From positions 47,663,786-47,727,785 of the forward strand of contig JAVLUZ010000154.1 of NCBI GenBank assembly GCA_036768485.1: a DNA stretch of 64,000 bases, given 5' to 3'. The position numbers were made by a program, and so were the translations under genes. Of the stretch, positions 34,406-46,200 are shown in pieces. This DNA comes from Mermis nigrescens. Taxonomy: Eukaryota > Nematoda > Enoplea > Mermithida > Mermithidae. Under the pieces are notes generated by a model. The model was given only the letters and a program-made list of their open reading frames with translations. It ran no database searches and was not told the DNA's origin. The stretch's first letter is position 1. Every line of letters starts with the position of its first letter.

Positions 34406-37400
34406 GGATGGAGCGGATCAATAACGATTTAATGAACGTATCTGCATTTGATCGCAGACTTATTAACGACGCGTACTGGTCAAATGCGGCTAATTATAAA
34501 ATTCTGGGTCCTGGGACAGATCGTTAAGGTCAAAAAAAGGCCAAAAGTTGACGTTTGCGGCGAAAAAACACCGTTTTTCGTTATTTATAATCAAACTCTA
34601 TCGATTATAATCGAAAAATAACGAAAACGATTAACCCGTTTTCTTAAATTCTAAATCTGGGGGCTGCATGGTTTTTTTGGTTCTCGATGGTATAAACCTC
34701 TTCCCATGCCCCGATGTGATACAAATACGAGTTTATCTGTATGGTTTTAAAATCAATAGCAATAGAAAACTAGAAAACCTTGGATTTTCAATAAATATGA
34801 CTAAGTAGATGCCGCTGTCATACGGAAAATTATTTAGAAACTAAACTGATCTGACTACCGGATTTATGCGTAATGCAGCAGCATTGCGCATTGTAAAAGC
34901 TGACGATCTCAATGAGTTTGGAAAGAGCTTATTCGTCGTTTTCCATCAAATTTGTTCGAAAAGCATCATTAGCCTGATTACAGTGTAACACTATCTCTCT
35001 ATTTTTAAGCCCGGCATATGAAAAAAGCTTGTATCATTGCTGCTATTTACAAAAATTGGCACGCTTAGCTGAGAGTAAAAACTGCCAATTTCGAAGCCTC
35101 CCGCTATATTTCATCTTTTTTGTTCCGTTACGTCCGATTAAGAGAGATTATTTATAAGGAACTGAGGTAATTTTTCTTTTCTGACGATCCATTAGATTTC
35201 TTTCCAGTAGAAGACTGCGTATTATTTTGGTTTACCTAAAAAATTTGGATTGAAGGCGTTCTTTTAGGGACATCGTATTTTTCCGCTGCTTTAGTAAACA
35301 TGGTAGACAAAAATAACATCAGCGAACTTTATTCTCTGCCAAAGAATGCAAACAAAAATTTACCCCGCGCTCAACTAGGATACGCATAATAAATCATAAA
35401 AAGAACAGAGAAACGGGAAGAAAACATGCTTGTGTATAAATAACAAGAAAAGAGGCTTACATAGAATAATAAAATATATACCTAAGCCAAGATAAATGAA
35501 CGATCGAAAATGAAAATTAATATCTTAAAAGTTTTTTCTGAATTGAAACGCATGACGAGATAATCTACTATCGGGGAGAAATGCCCATATGAATCAAATT
35601 GATCAAATGCAGTTCAATAAAAAACGCTCTAGGACGCATTAAACATCGCACGAATTCAGATGAGGTAAAAAGGTCTTATCAACGAAAAAAATATCAGCCA
35701 AACAAAAAACAAATAAATACTTCAATGCAAGGAGGCGCCTGAATAGAAATATCTCGGAGGAGAATGCTCGGCTATAATGATTGACATGATGATGCGAAAA
35801 TGCAATGAAGAAATTCTGGGATAAAGCTGGGCGCATGACAAGAATAGAACTTTTGAAAATAAGTTACCCTCGTTTCATTACATAAGTAAAAAATTATTGC
35901 AAAAAATTATGCCAATTCATTTGTAAAAAAGTGGTAATTCGACAAGCTTTCTAACTTGCATTGTCGTATCTTCTTGAAGTAAGAAATTTGTACAGCAGGA
36001 CGAAGGTTATTTTATATCCGCCTTGAAGACGGTATAAACAGTTCTAAAAACATTCAGTTACTTATCTATCACTCATTAGCTCATCATAATTCATCCTGTA
36101 GCCATTGATCGTCATCATGTGTCAATAATTTTTGAATCATGCATTTTAGTGATTCGTATACTATTTAAATTACGAGTCCGTTTGTGGTATGCAAATTTAT
36201 TTGACATTTTCGAGACAGTTTAGCGTTGTTCGCGAGCACGTGAATTTAAGTGCATACATATTTCCGATATTAAAATTGTTCCTCTGTTTCGCTTCTGTTC
36301 CAGTGGCTGCAAACATAACATCGCACATTGATATCATATTTTTTTACAATTTCAAATAAATTATATTGAGCAGTCAATTGGTAATTAAAATGCGTTGCAT
36401 AAAAGGAAAACGGAAGAATCTAGCAAAAATAAAGTTTTAAATTACCTATCATTTCCTTACTCTCTTTTGCCAAGCAGTAATCCGCCAACACGTGAATTTG
36501 AAAAGCAGAAATATGAGCATTTCAAAAAATATTTAAAAAATCATTGAAATTCCATTCCAATTTGAACTAATTTTTCAAATGATAAGTATTTATGCAGTTT
36601 ATTTTGCATAATTCAAAGCCCGTGAGTGTCTATCTAACGATAGAAGAAAGATCTTTTTAGTAGCCGCTAACAATGGTTTAATAATACATCAATTTAGTCG
36701 ATTGTATACCTTTCTTGTGTACCGTGATTTCAAATAATAATACGTCGTCGTCGGTAATTAAAAATTAATCATGGCGTATTAATGGCAATAAAAACTTGAT
36801 TGAAAAACCATCTCAGCATGAAACCTGTTTTTGAACAAAAGAATGATGAAAAAAGAAGGAAAAAAAGAAAATTACATACTTCGATTTTCTATTACAACGA
36901 TATTTTAAAGCAGCTTTAGCAAATCCCTCTAAATGAAGCGATTAAGCAGGCTTAATGCCTGGTAGATGGACTAAAAAAGAGCAATTTTGAATGGGGAATC
37001 GCGTTTACGGCGCATAAAATGAAGAAAACTTCCAAATCGCTGACGGCATTTGGCAACAAACTAGTCTATGCCCTTAGAAGTCTGATGACAATAAAGAAGC
37101 TCGCGAATCGGAACTTGATTAAAGTAGTTTTTCAATAAATACGAAGCTTATAGAAAGCAAGTGATGGATATATATGCTTACCGAATGGACGCATTAATAA
37201 AACGATTACGAGAATAGCATGAATAAAATTATTTCTGGGCAGACTTTTATGGCGCACATCAATTTGTTTATCGATTCTTAAGCAAATCGTTTAGATGAAA
37301 TCCCCTTGCCCAATATTTCACGCAATAGGGCAAAACCAATTACTCGCCCCGTTAATAAATCGCACGCTTTTTTCGAGAACCAAAAACGTCCAACAGCAAA

Positions 37401-39640
37401 AAAATTAATTTGCTGCACAAATAACTACGAGTGTAAGCTAGCTAATAAGTATGTATACGAATGTATCCGGGGAAAATTATATTTAGTGAAATACGATTGC
37501 ACTTATTAAGCCACGACTGAGATTGTTCACGATTACGTAAGTAGGCATATGAATATTATATGGTTCAAAAAGCGATCGCAATTAACGAATTCAGCGAATT
37601 GTTTTAAAAAGCAATGGAATTTTGTAGGGAAAAAATGAAAACCAAGTGAATCGCTAATTGTCGTTTTAAGAATGCCAGTGAATATTAGCGTGCTTTTTAA
37701 CGTAGCACCTGTCGCTCTAAATAATTAATTATAAGTAAAGAAATATATGTGCAAAGGTATGCGAATCTGTCCACACATCGATTGAAAAATGAGACCGGAA
37801 AACCCTTCCGATAGGAAAAAATCGCGCATACATTTCTGACGAAGATTTTTTATTGACCTTACGTGCTATTCAGATTGTTGAGCGATGCAAATGTTTAACA
37901 CTATGAATCTTTTTAGAAGAAATCGAAATGACCTGCATCAAGAATAGAAAACTATGCAACTTTTTCCAGAATTACGGAAATATCCTGCTTTTATGTACTA
38001 AGATGCATCTATTCATTCTTATCATTGCGAGAAACGGATCCCTCTAATCAAACGAAAGCACATTTCACTAAGTTGAATAAGGTAGGCTGCTAAGTCTCGG
38101 AGAAACCGGAATACTTTAGTTCATGGGTACAAACTGATTAAAGAGTTGGAAATGTTCAGGAGTTGCCTAAATTTTCCGATGTTCTGTTTATTTGCTGACC
38201 TGAAATTATAATTATTGATTTGAAATCGGTCGTCGTAATCCGATTGTGCAAGTTCTGATAATTAATACTTCATAATTTTAAGTACACATATCAAACACAC
38301 GAATATTCCGTATTGAAGTTGCCTTTCGTAATGAAAAAAGTTCAAAGGCAGCAGATTTTTAAGTGATTCTCATCAGAAATAAATTTACCCAAAGACGTAA
38401 AAATATCGCCCTGGTTAAAATAACATTTTTTATTATGAAATTCATTTGGACAATTAAAATTCGTTCAAGTTTGCTACTGAACAGAATCGAAGGAGAAAGT
38501 TGAGCTAAATTCATATTCCTACGGACGTGCAGACGGGAAACAGGTTTTCTGAGAAAGATATCTGATGACGTAAGATCCAGTTCGCACCTTGCCCTAAAAA
38601 CAAGCTTAAATAAATTTAAAATTCCATGTTTCTGACGCGAACAACTTCAGAAGTATATCAAAGTTTGTACTTTTTTCTTCCCGTCAATTCTTGCCTTTCT
38701 AAAAAACTGCAACCATTTCAGTGTGGTTCAATTTAAGAAACATGGCGATATTATGGGCTAGGCCAAAACTCTATTCGGTTTGAAAATTTTCGAGGATCTA
38801 AAGAAAGGGCCAACGAATGACGCTAGGGAGAAAAAAGTTTTCGACATTCCTCGTCAAGCTCCATTCATGGGCTTAAAAATATTTACAAAAGAACAAAAAA
38901 TTGTTCAGGAATATAATTATGGGGTCTTAGCCAATTTTGCCAAGTTTCTGCTGGATACCGGTGCTCTTGACTTCATTAAATTATATCATTGCTGAACTGA
39001 ATATAAAGTAGGAAGAAACATTTGCTAATCAACTTATCGTATCGAAAATCGATCTCCTCCCGTATCTACTTTGAGTTAGTCAAAGCTTGCTTGAAACTGT
39101 TTATAAACCAGAAAGGGAAATAATAATTGCGTTTGAAAAAGTGACGCTTTTTATTAGCTCACATCCGAAAAATGAACTGAGAGCAAGTAATGCTCACAAA
39201 AGCTGCATAGTACCTACCAAATAATTGGTTCCGTTGTAGCACCAGCGTATGCAAAAGCTTGTGATGATGAGAAAATCTTTCTATATAGGTGCGTAAGTGA
39301 TCTGCGCACCAGAAATTTCACAGCATCTGTTCAAACATTCGTTGCACATTTACTTTGTGATTCACTGATATTGTGCATCTAAATTTGGTTATGTAATGAC
39401 ATAAGGTTCTGTCGGATCGATTTAAAAACGTTTTTCGGTCAGAGCGCCTTTCGAAAAATATATACTGTAAACAGTTGCTAAAGACATTTGCTAATTTTTA
39501 TTTTCGAAATTTTACAACATGTTATTTAGATCACAAATTTCATTCCTCAAATGAGGCCATGCATGATTTTGAGGAGGGGGATTGGGGGAAGGGTGGATTG
39601 TCGCCCACCCACGGTTTATTGCATTCGGCCAAGATTTTTC
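34406..39640. other. Intergenic between PLC beta and TMEM179-like gene
   Basis: No gene recognised. The longest frames (37306-37509, 38780-38995, both plus) show no domain or splice context. Promoter elements for the TMEM179-like gene must lie just above 34405, but no TATA box or Inr is convincing. Confidence 0.4.
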
Positions 39641-39643
39641 CCG

Positions 39644-40020
39644 ATGCACAAAGACTTTTCGGGACCGTCTTTGTAAATGTACAAAGATTTTTGGGAAGTC
39701 AAAAACTGTAAAAAAGTCTAAAATTCCCAAAAGTTTTTAGCGCTTTACACCGAGATGAGTAATTGTGTGTCCTGTATATCTTTCTAATAGCGGAAATTGC
39801 ATTTAGACAAAGGAAAATGTCAGATTTTTCGGCGCTTCGCGCCATTGTTTGACAATTTTAATTTTATATCTCATCCGAAACAGAAATAAGCTAAAATACA
39901 CTACCTTAGGTGGAAAAACTTTGTTTCGCCGCACTAAAAGCACTGCTGTACTATATTTTAGTACGCAAAAATTTACATGTACAAAATGTACAAAGACTTT
40001 TAGAGACCATCTTTGTACAT
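39644..40020 (-). mobile_element. MITE family D, second copy
   Basis: It reads in reverse against 13300-13675 and is the same length within a base. Shared interior words include GGTAGTGTATTTTAGCT and CACACAATTACTCAT-type sequence. One GGCGC hairpin at 39831 is intact. Confidence 0.75.
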
Positions 40021-40029
40021 ACCTTGTGC

Positions 40030-41770
40030 AAAAAAAACTGACCCTACCCCAGAAATTTGTTAACCCCTCCCCTTATTTCACCCTTCAGAATTCGCAATTT
40101 TTGAAAATTTTCGAATAAAATTCGTAGAAAAGGTGCTGATTTAAGCGTTTTTTACTGATCTATTTGCTGAAAAGGTCAAATTTTCGCACCATATGATCAT
40201 TTTTTACTGTATTTTATTCGATTCATTCAAATTTTCCTGATATATTTCTTCGAAATTTAATTCATCCACCGTTTTTAAGTCTGAAAAAGGCACTTTAAAA
40301 TTTCACTCTTGTTCCAGGATTCCCCAAGATGCGCTCATGCTATTCTAGCAAATCGACAATTTTTCAATTATGCACGAAGGAGAAACCGAAATTATTTCCT
40401 AAAGGATAAATCGTTCATGTTTGTGGGTATATATCAACACAAGTAATTTTTAGAGAATGCTAAAAACCCTTGTATGACTCGGAACTGATGATTCCGTTAT
40501 AAAAATGTGCTCTAACCGTGCTTCAGCTACATAGATCAGATTATCCGGGATATATTAATGTAAATGTTTTCGTTAATATAACTTGATCCAAATCAACTTT
40601 GCATATGCAAAGCTGAGGTAATCGGTTGTAAGAGGACAGCAGGTGCCGTTGGGCTGTTTACAAAATCTGTATGATTCTATTGATGAAATATTCGAGATGT
40701 TCTAAGGTTAATGAGCTTATTTTCAGGATCTGACAAGAAAAAAACATTATCTATTTTTAAGCGTCTATCGCACAGCTCGATATTGCTTGGTCTTCTTTAT
40801 TTGTGTTGTGTACGAATTGAGTCAGCTTGGAAGCTTGTCAAATTCGTCTAAATTGAATATGACGATAAAAATGAGCTCGGACATTGCAAAAAGGAATTAC
40901 TGTGCTAATTCGCAGGCTATGATCGTGACGTGAGTGTACATACGCACAACATGGTCGGTCTGGGGGTAGGTCAACGATTAAGCTTTTCGGGACAAAGTGA
41001 CATCAAAAATAGAAGTGCTCAAATAGCGTTTATTGTTAGCTTTTATTGTGTTTTATTTTTAGCCTTTAATTCGCCTAATTTCCCATTCCCCATTCTGGAA
41101 GTGAAACCCTAAACCCCTTCACCTTTTTTTGCAGCCAGTGCATTGAGATTCAAAAGTAATGCCTAAAAATGACGTGCTTCGCCCATTTCATAAATTTTCA
41201 ATCATTTTGACTTTGAATATTTTCGGCAGCCCAGATTTTGGCCTTTATCATGTTTGTTTACAATTTGACAAGAGATTTTCCTAGCCGTCTCTCCTAAATA
41301 ACTAAAAAAACAACTTATGTACACGCCTTTTAACCGTGTTCTGACGTTGAAATTAATGGTTTGAATCCAAATCGCTCAATTAATACATGATTGCTTTTGC
41401 TTTCTTGTTTTTGTCTAACCCTACGCATTCTCGACTAAGTAAGTGGAAAACTTCTTCAACAGACCGCAAAAAAATATGAAAGGGAAAATTCAAAATTTTA
41501 TAACTCATTCGACATTTAGGTACCCTATTTCTAGAACAAATTGTTGCATTGGCTTGAATTCGCATTCAATAGATGGACTGAATACAACACGCAAAACGAA
41601 ACAATAATTTACAATAAAGCACACAAAAAAGAATCATATCAAGTATGTACGAGTAAATTCAAACAGGTGCTATTTCAGTTCGATGCATGCTGCCTTTGGC
41701 TATTTTTTCATCGTATCGTTTTCTAAGCTCTTCCAATGTCTAAACGAAATAAGAGATTATGCCGTCGAGT
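40030..41770. other. Intergenic, no gene seen
   Basis: A family C copy lies at about 40933-41125 (CACAACATGGTCGGTCTGGGG to CCTAAACCCC). No coding signal. Confidence 0.4.
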
Positions 41771-41777
41771 AGATAAG

Positions 41778-42312
41778 TGACATGCACAGCCTGACCGATC
41801 CGGGGGAGTCGGCCTATCTGAGGGGATTCAAAAATTGTCTTTTGTAGGACAAAATTACCTCAAAAACAGGAATAAAAACTAAAATAGCGTTGAAACTACT
41901 TCATTCCACAGTTTCTGCTCTATTTGAAGCACTTTTGAAGAAAAATTTTAAATTTTCAAAAATTTGTGGCCTCAATTTCGCCTCATTTTAGACAAAAAAC
42001 TTTCAATTTTTTTATTCAGCACTTGCATGTCTGGTCACATCCAGACATTTTAGAAGTGGGTGTTTGGGGGTCTAATTACAACCCCAGACGGAAAAATGGG
42101 AAATTACTTCGACAAACTAAGGCAAAATAAAGGCCAAAAATGGATGAAACAAAAATTTTCCGCAAAAATGCTTTAAATTGATTATAAACTGTTAATCAAT
42201 ATAGTTTTTACACAATTATAACATTTGTGTTACTTTTTGGTACCATTTTGCATCTAAAAACTCTCTGACTGATCCTACACAGATTGGCTGCCTCCCCAGA
42301 CCGACCGCACTG
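41778..42312. mobile_element. Two MITE family C copies, head to head
   Basis: Forward copy 41778-42040 (ACATGCACAGCCTGACCGATC to TTGCATGTCTGG) and reverse copy about 42045-42312 (CCAGACATTTTAG to CCAGACCGACCGCACTGTGC) make a ~530-bp inverted repeat just beyond the 3' end of the PLC gene. Confidence 0.65.
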
Positions 42313-42414
42313 TGCAACCATGGTAGTGGACAGGAGCATAAAATGAAACGACTACCTGTATTGGAAAATTGAACTGAAAATATTCCCTCACAAGAAATGT
42401 TTTCTTCCTTTCGT

Positions 42415-42445
42415 TTAATAAAATTGAGTGTTCCTTTCCTTAAGT
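42415..42445 (-). CDS. Candidate last exon of PLC beta (unproven)
   Basis: The acceptor TTTGTTTTACAG is strong. One frame gives LKERNTQFY then stop, a plausible C-terminal peptide, but it needs entry at phase 2 while the previous exon leaves at phase 0. The phase-0 frame stops after one codon. Only the acceptor is convincing. Confidence 0.2.
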
Positions 42446-43063
42446 CTGTAAAACAAAAAGTGCATGCGGGCATCTAATTTGACTTTCTTCACATTGCAAC
42501 ACAGAATAAGTTAATCTGCCCTAGCATTTCGCCTTGATGTCATGAGGTGCATAGATACAGAAATCGGAAATACCGTCCATTTCGAACAAAATTTCAAAGG
42601 TTTGCTATCATGTTAACAGATCAAGCGATTGTGACACGAAGCATTCAGATTTTTGCAGATATTTTGTATTTTGTTCAATTTACTCGATTTTTTCAGATTT
42701 TTTCGAAATTTTTTATGTTTTTATGTTCTTGAATGAACAAGCATTGTCTGAAACGTCAGAAAAGAGCGTGTTTTACGTGTACCCATCGTTTTGTAGCCTG
42801 AAAAAGGCACGTTTTATAAATCTTAAAGGCCTGACCCCTAGAATTCCCATGCTGTACATGTATGGTGCAGAGTATTTTGAAGTATAGACGTGGTGATTCA
42901 TCCCATTTTAAGATAATTAAACGCTTCTTTTTATAAAGCAGGTGAAAAATGGAAGTAAATATCTATTTTTACAGGCACGCACAAATAAAAAAATAGCCAA
43001 GATCATTCTAGTAAAATTAGAATTCTAGCTGAAGCGTTGTTCGTTAAGGGAGCAAAGATTTAC

Positions 43064-43220
43064 CCGAGCAGAATTAGCGTGCAGCGATTCCTTTAGATCT
43101 GAGCAAGCCTTATTAATTTCATCCTCTTTTGCAGTCCGACTTATTTCCAGTTGTTTTCTTTGTTCGACGCTACGCTTGATCATCTTTTCTTCGCACTCTT
43201 TTTTCTGCCTTAAATCGATT
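43064..43220 (-). CDS. Plc21C: PLC beta exon: CT coiled coil end
   Basis: 157 nt: acceptor ACTATGATTGAG (weak), donor GCTCGG|GTAAAT. It encodes [20 protein letters not shown] then [20 protein letters not shown] and [12 protein letters not shown]. Phases 2 in, 0 out. An alternative acceptor 15 nt downstream (TTTAAG) keeps the same frame. Confidence 0.83.
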
Positions 43221-46200
43221 CTCAATCATAGTAATAGACTTAATAAAAGTAAGCATATGCTTTCTTTTTATTTGGATTTTGGATATAGTGATAAAATTTT
43301 AAGTGTGATCAGCATAACTATGGGCAACAGTGATTGACATTTTGGTTAAATGTACGTGTTGGAGGTCGTTCTAGGAATTTGTTGAATAAATTAGACATTT
43401 TTTAGCCTTTAAAACAACATATTTCTTATTATAAGTATTTTGAGTCTACTAAAAAATAAAGCAAACTTAAAATATTTGATTATTTTGCTCGTCAAAAATT
43501 GCAATTTATTAGTGCTAAATATTGAATAAGCATCATTCCGAATATATTAGGAGTACTATAAAACAAATGCAATCTACACTGGTAAAAGAAACTGTAAGTA
43601 GGAAATTAAAAATTGAACAGTGTGCTGTGCACAACTTAATCCTCAGATTTTCAAATTGATGTGTAATTTTTATTTTCTTAAGTAACAAAATTTTAGCAAA
43701 AAGGTTCAGTTATTATTGCTTCCTTAATATAATAATATTATTCGTATTATCTGCGTTAAAGACAGCGATACTATTGAAAATATACTTGATGACAGACAGC
43801 GGTACTATTGAAAATATACTTGATGACGTCATCCTTCTCAGAAGCATTTCTTTGGATTATTTCGAGTTCAAGCTTCCTTTGGTCCTCGTTGATTTTCATT
43901 ATTTTGGCTATTTCTCTGACATATATTGCAAATCTCAGATGTACAGAAATATATTACAATCAGAGCAATGCAAATATTGACGTTACTTTTGATACAACGT
44001 TTCCAACGTCCTTATGTTTATTTTATGTGCTTGATCTACAGCAGCTAATTGTGATTCAAGCAGACCTTGTTCAAGTCGTCGCAGAAAATTACATTCCTCT
44101 TTCAAATGACGAGCATTTACGTTATGCATTGTGCATTTTTGCGAATACGTAATGAGATTTATCTGAAAAAAGTATTGAATAATCAGTGAAAATAGTATTT
44201 TATCAACTTAATTCATGAATATAACAGTTTATAAGAAACAATTGAATTAATAATATAATGTAAGGAAGACAAGGAAGCTGCTTTGATATTTTCGAGGGTT
44301 GGCTTCCAAGGCTTTGAAATTACTAGAAAGAATTCTGAGTAGGATAAGAAACTAAAAAAACAATGATTTTGAATGAATACGCTGCTAATCTCTCAAAATA
44401 AAGCAAGTTTAAGAGAAGTCGCGTTCTGTAAATTTATTTCTTATTAGAGATAATTAAGACTGTCAAATTTATTAACGAGAAAAGCAATCATTACAAGCCA
44501 GTTTTCAATAGAAAGTTCGCTTCTTTGTAGCGCAAGTTCAATTTCAATTTAAAATTATGAGAAAATACTGATTTCTTCTGCGTACGATTTGATTTGAAAC
44601 AAACTTCCTTTCAGACGTAAATTAAATTCTAATTCGATGTACGTACATAAATGTGTACGTATGTTGCAGTTGAACTTGGAAACATTAGGAGTGAAGAAAT
44701 TCCACCAATGATCACTTGCGATTTGCGACGAATAATTTTTAAAATGCTAATAGGGTTCAATTTATGTTCAGAAAGCATAATAACTTTCGAGAATAGCGCC
44801 TGAAAATATTCACAATTCTTACAACAAATTTTTTGGCATATTTCCTTTTAAAACTATTTTATTTGTTTATATGTAAATTATCTTCTATTCCATATATCTC
44901 AGACGGTTTCCTTACATCTTCAAGCTTCTTAACGCCGGATGAGTTGTTAGTGGATGAATGTTTGCTCAGATGATTTTGTCTGAACAAAAAAGATCGTTTC
45001 ACTTTTATCCCTTCTCATATCGAAGATTAAAAATCGATTTGCTTACGATTGATCGCCAGCTAATTCTGCTCCCGAAACGTCTTTAGACGTCGATGGTTTT
45101 TGTTGCCTTTGAACGTCTTGTAACTTTCGCTCATATTTCTTCATTAATAATTTGAGCGCCTATAAATAACACGTATACATGCGCAGCATACCCGGTCTGA
45201 GGGGTTAGTGAGAGCTTTTCTTTAGCCAAATGACCTCAAAAACTAATATAAATGCTAGAATAGCGTGAGACCAATGTTAACACACTTTCTGGTCAATTTC
45301 AAACCTTTTTGCAGAAAATGTGTGATTTTTCGTCTATATTCCCTTTCATTTGCCTTGTCAACCCCAAAAATTTTTTCCTTTCTATTCTGATCTTAGGGGT
45401 TTAGCCCTCCACCAAAAAACCCCACTACACAGATGCTAAAGTAATTCTTGTAGTAACTGCCCGCCTTTTGGATATTAATGAATTCATGAAATTGCGCGAC
45501 GAAATTTTAAGTGTATTCTTATAAATTTAAAACATGAATATGCCGCTGGTTCAGCAGCGAATGAAATAATTAATTAAGTAGGTTATAGGTCAAGTCTAAA
45601 ACTGTAAAGCAAAACAGCGACACAAAATAAGAAACATTTTGTGAAACACATTAAAAGCAAATCGACTATTGGATTCTCGCCGTTTATCAAACTATCTCGG
45701 AATTATAAACAAAAGACTCAATCTAGGCTAAAGGTAACAAGCAAATGAAAGATTTTACGACGAGTTATTATCAGTATGTAATCCCCATTCTAATAATTCG
45801 TAGAATGCTAAAAAATTTCAAGCAATGATCAAGTGTTTTGAGATGAAAGAAAAACAGTTAGGTAATCACTCTGTCGTGCCGTTCTCTCAAGATTTTGAGC
45901 TGCTTCTCGTTTTCGCGTCGCTTCCGAACCAATTTTTTGTCTTTGGCTAATGATTCCAAGGTAGGTAAGTTGAAAACGTGATTACAGATCAGGTTTCGCT
46001 CAGCAAGCGCTCCACCGGTCATGGACTTTGTAACTCCAACTTGAAGCGCAGGCCGGAAAAATTTGCTTATTGAATGATGAACTGAAGGCGCGACAGATGT
46101 AGCCGACCCTATCGCACAGAAGTGTAAAATCTTTATTAGGATAAATATAAGAAATATAGATGGAGAATTTTTACGATCAAGAGAAAATAAAAAATTTAAG

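Noticed and set aside
45178..45430. Introner (intron-generating element) hypothesis for MITE family C
   Set aside because: The introns holding these copies are much longer than the element and contain unrelated sequence; the termini do not coincide with splice sites.
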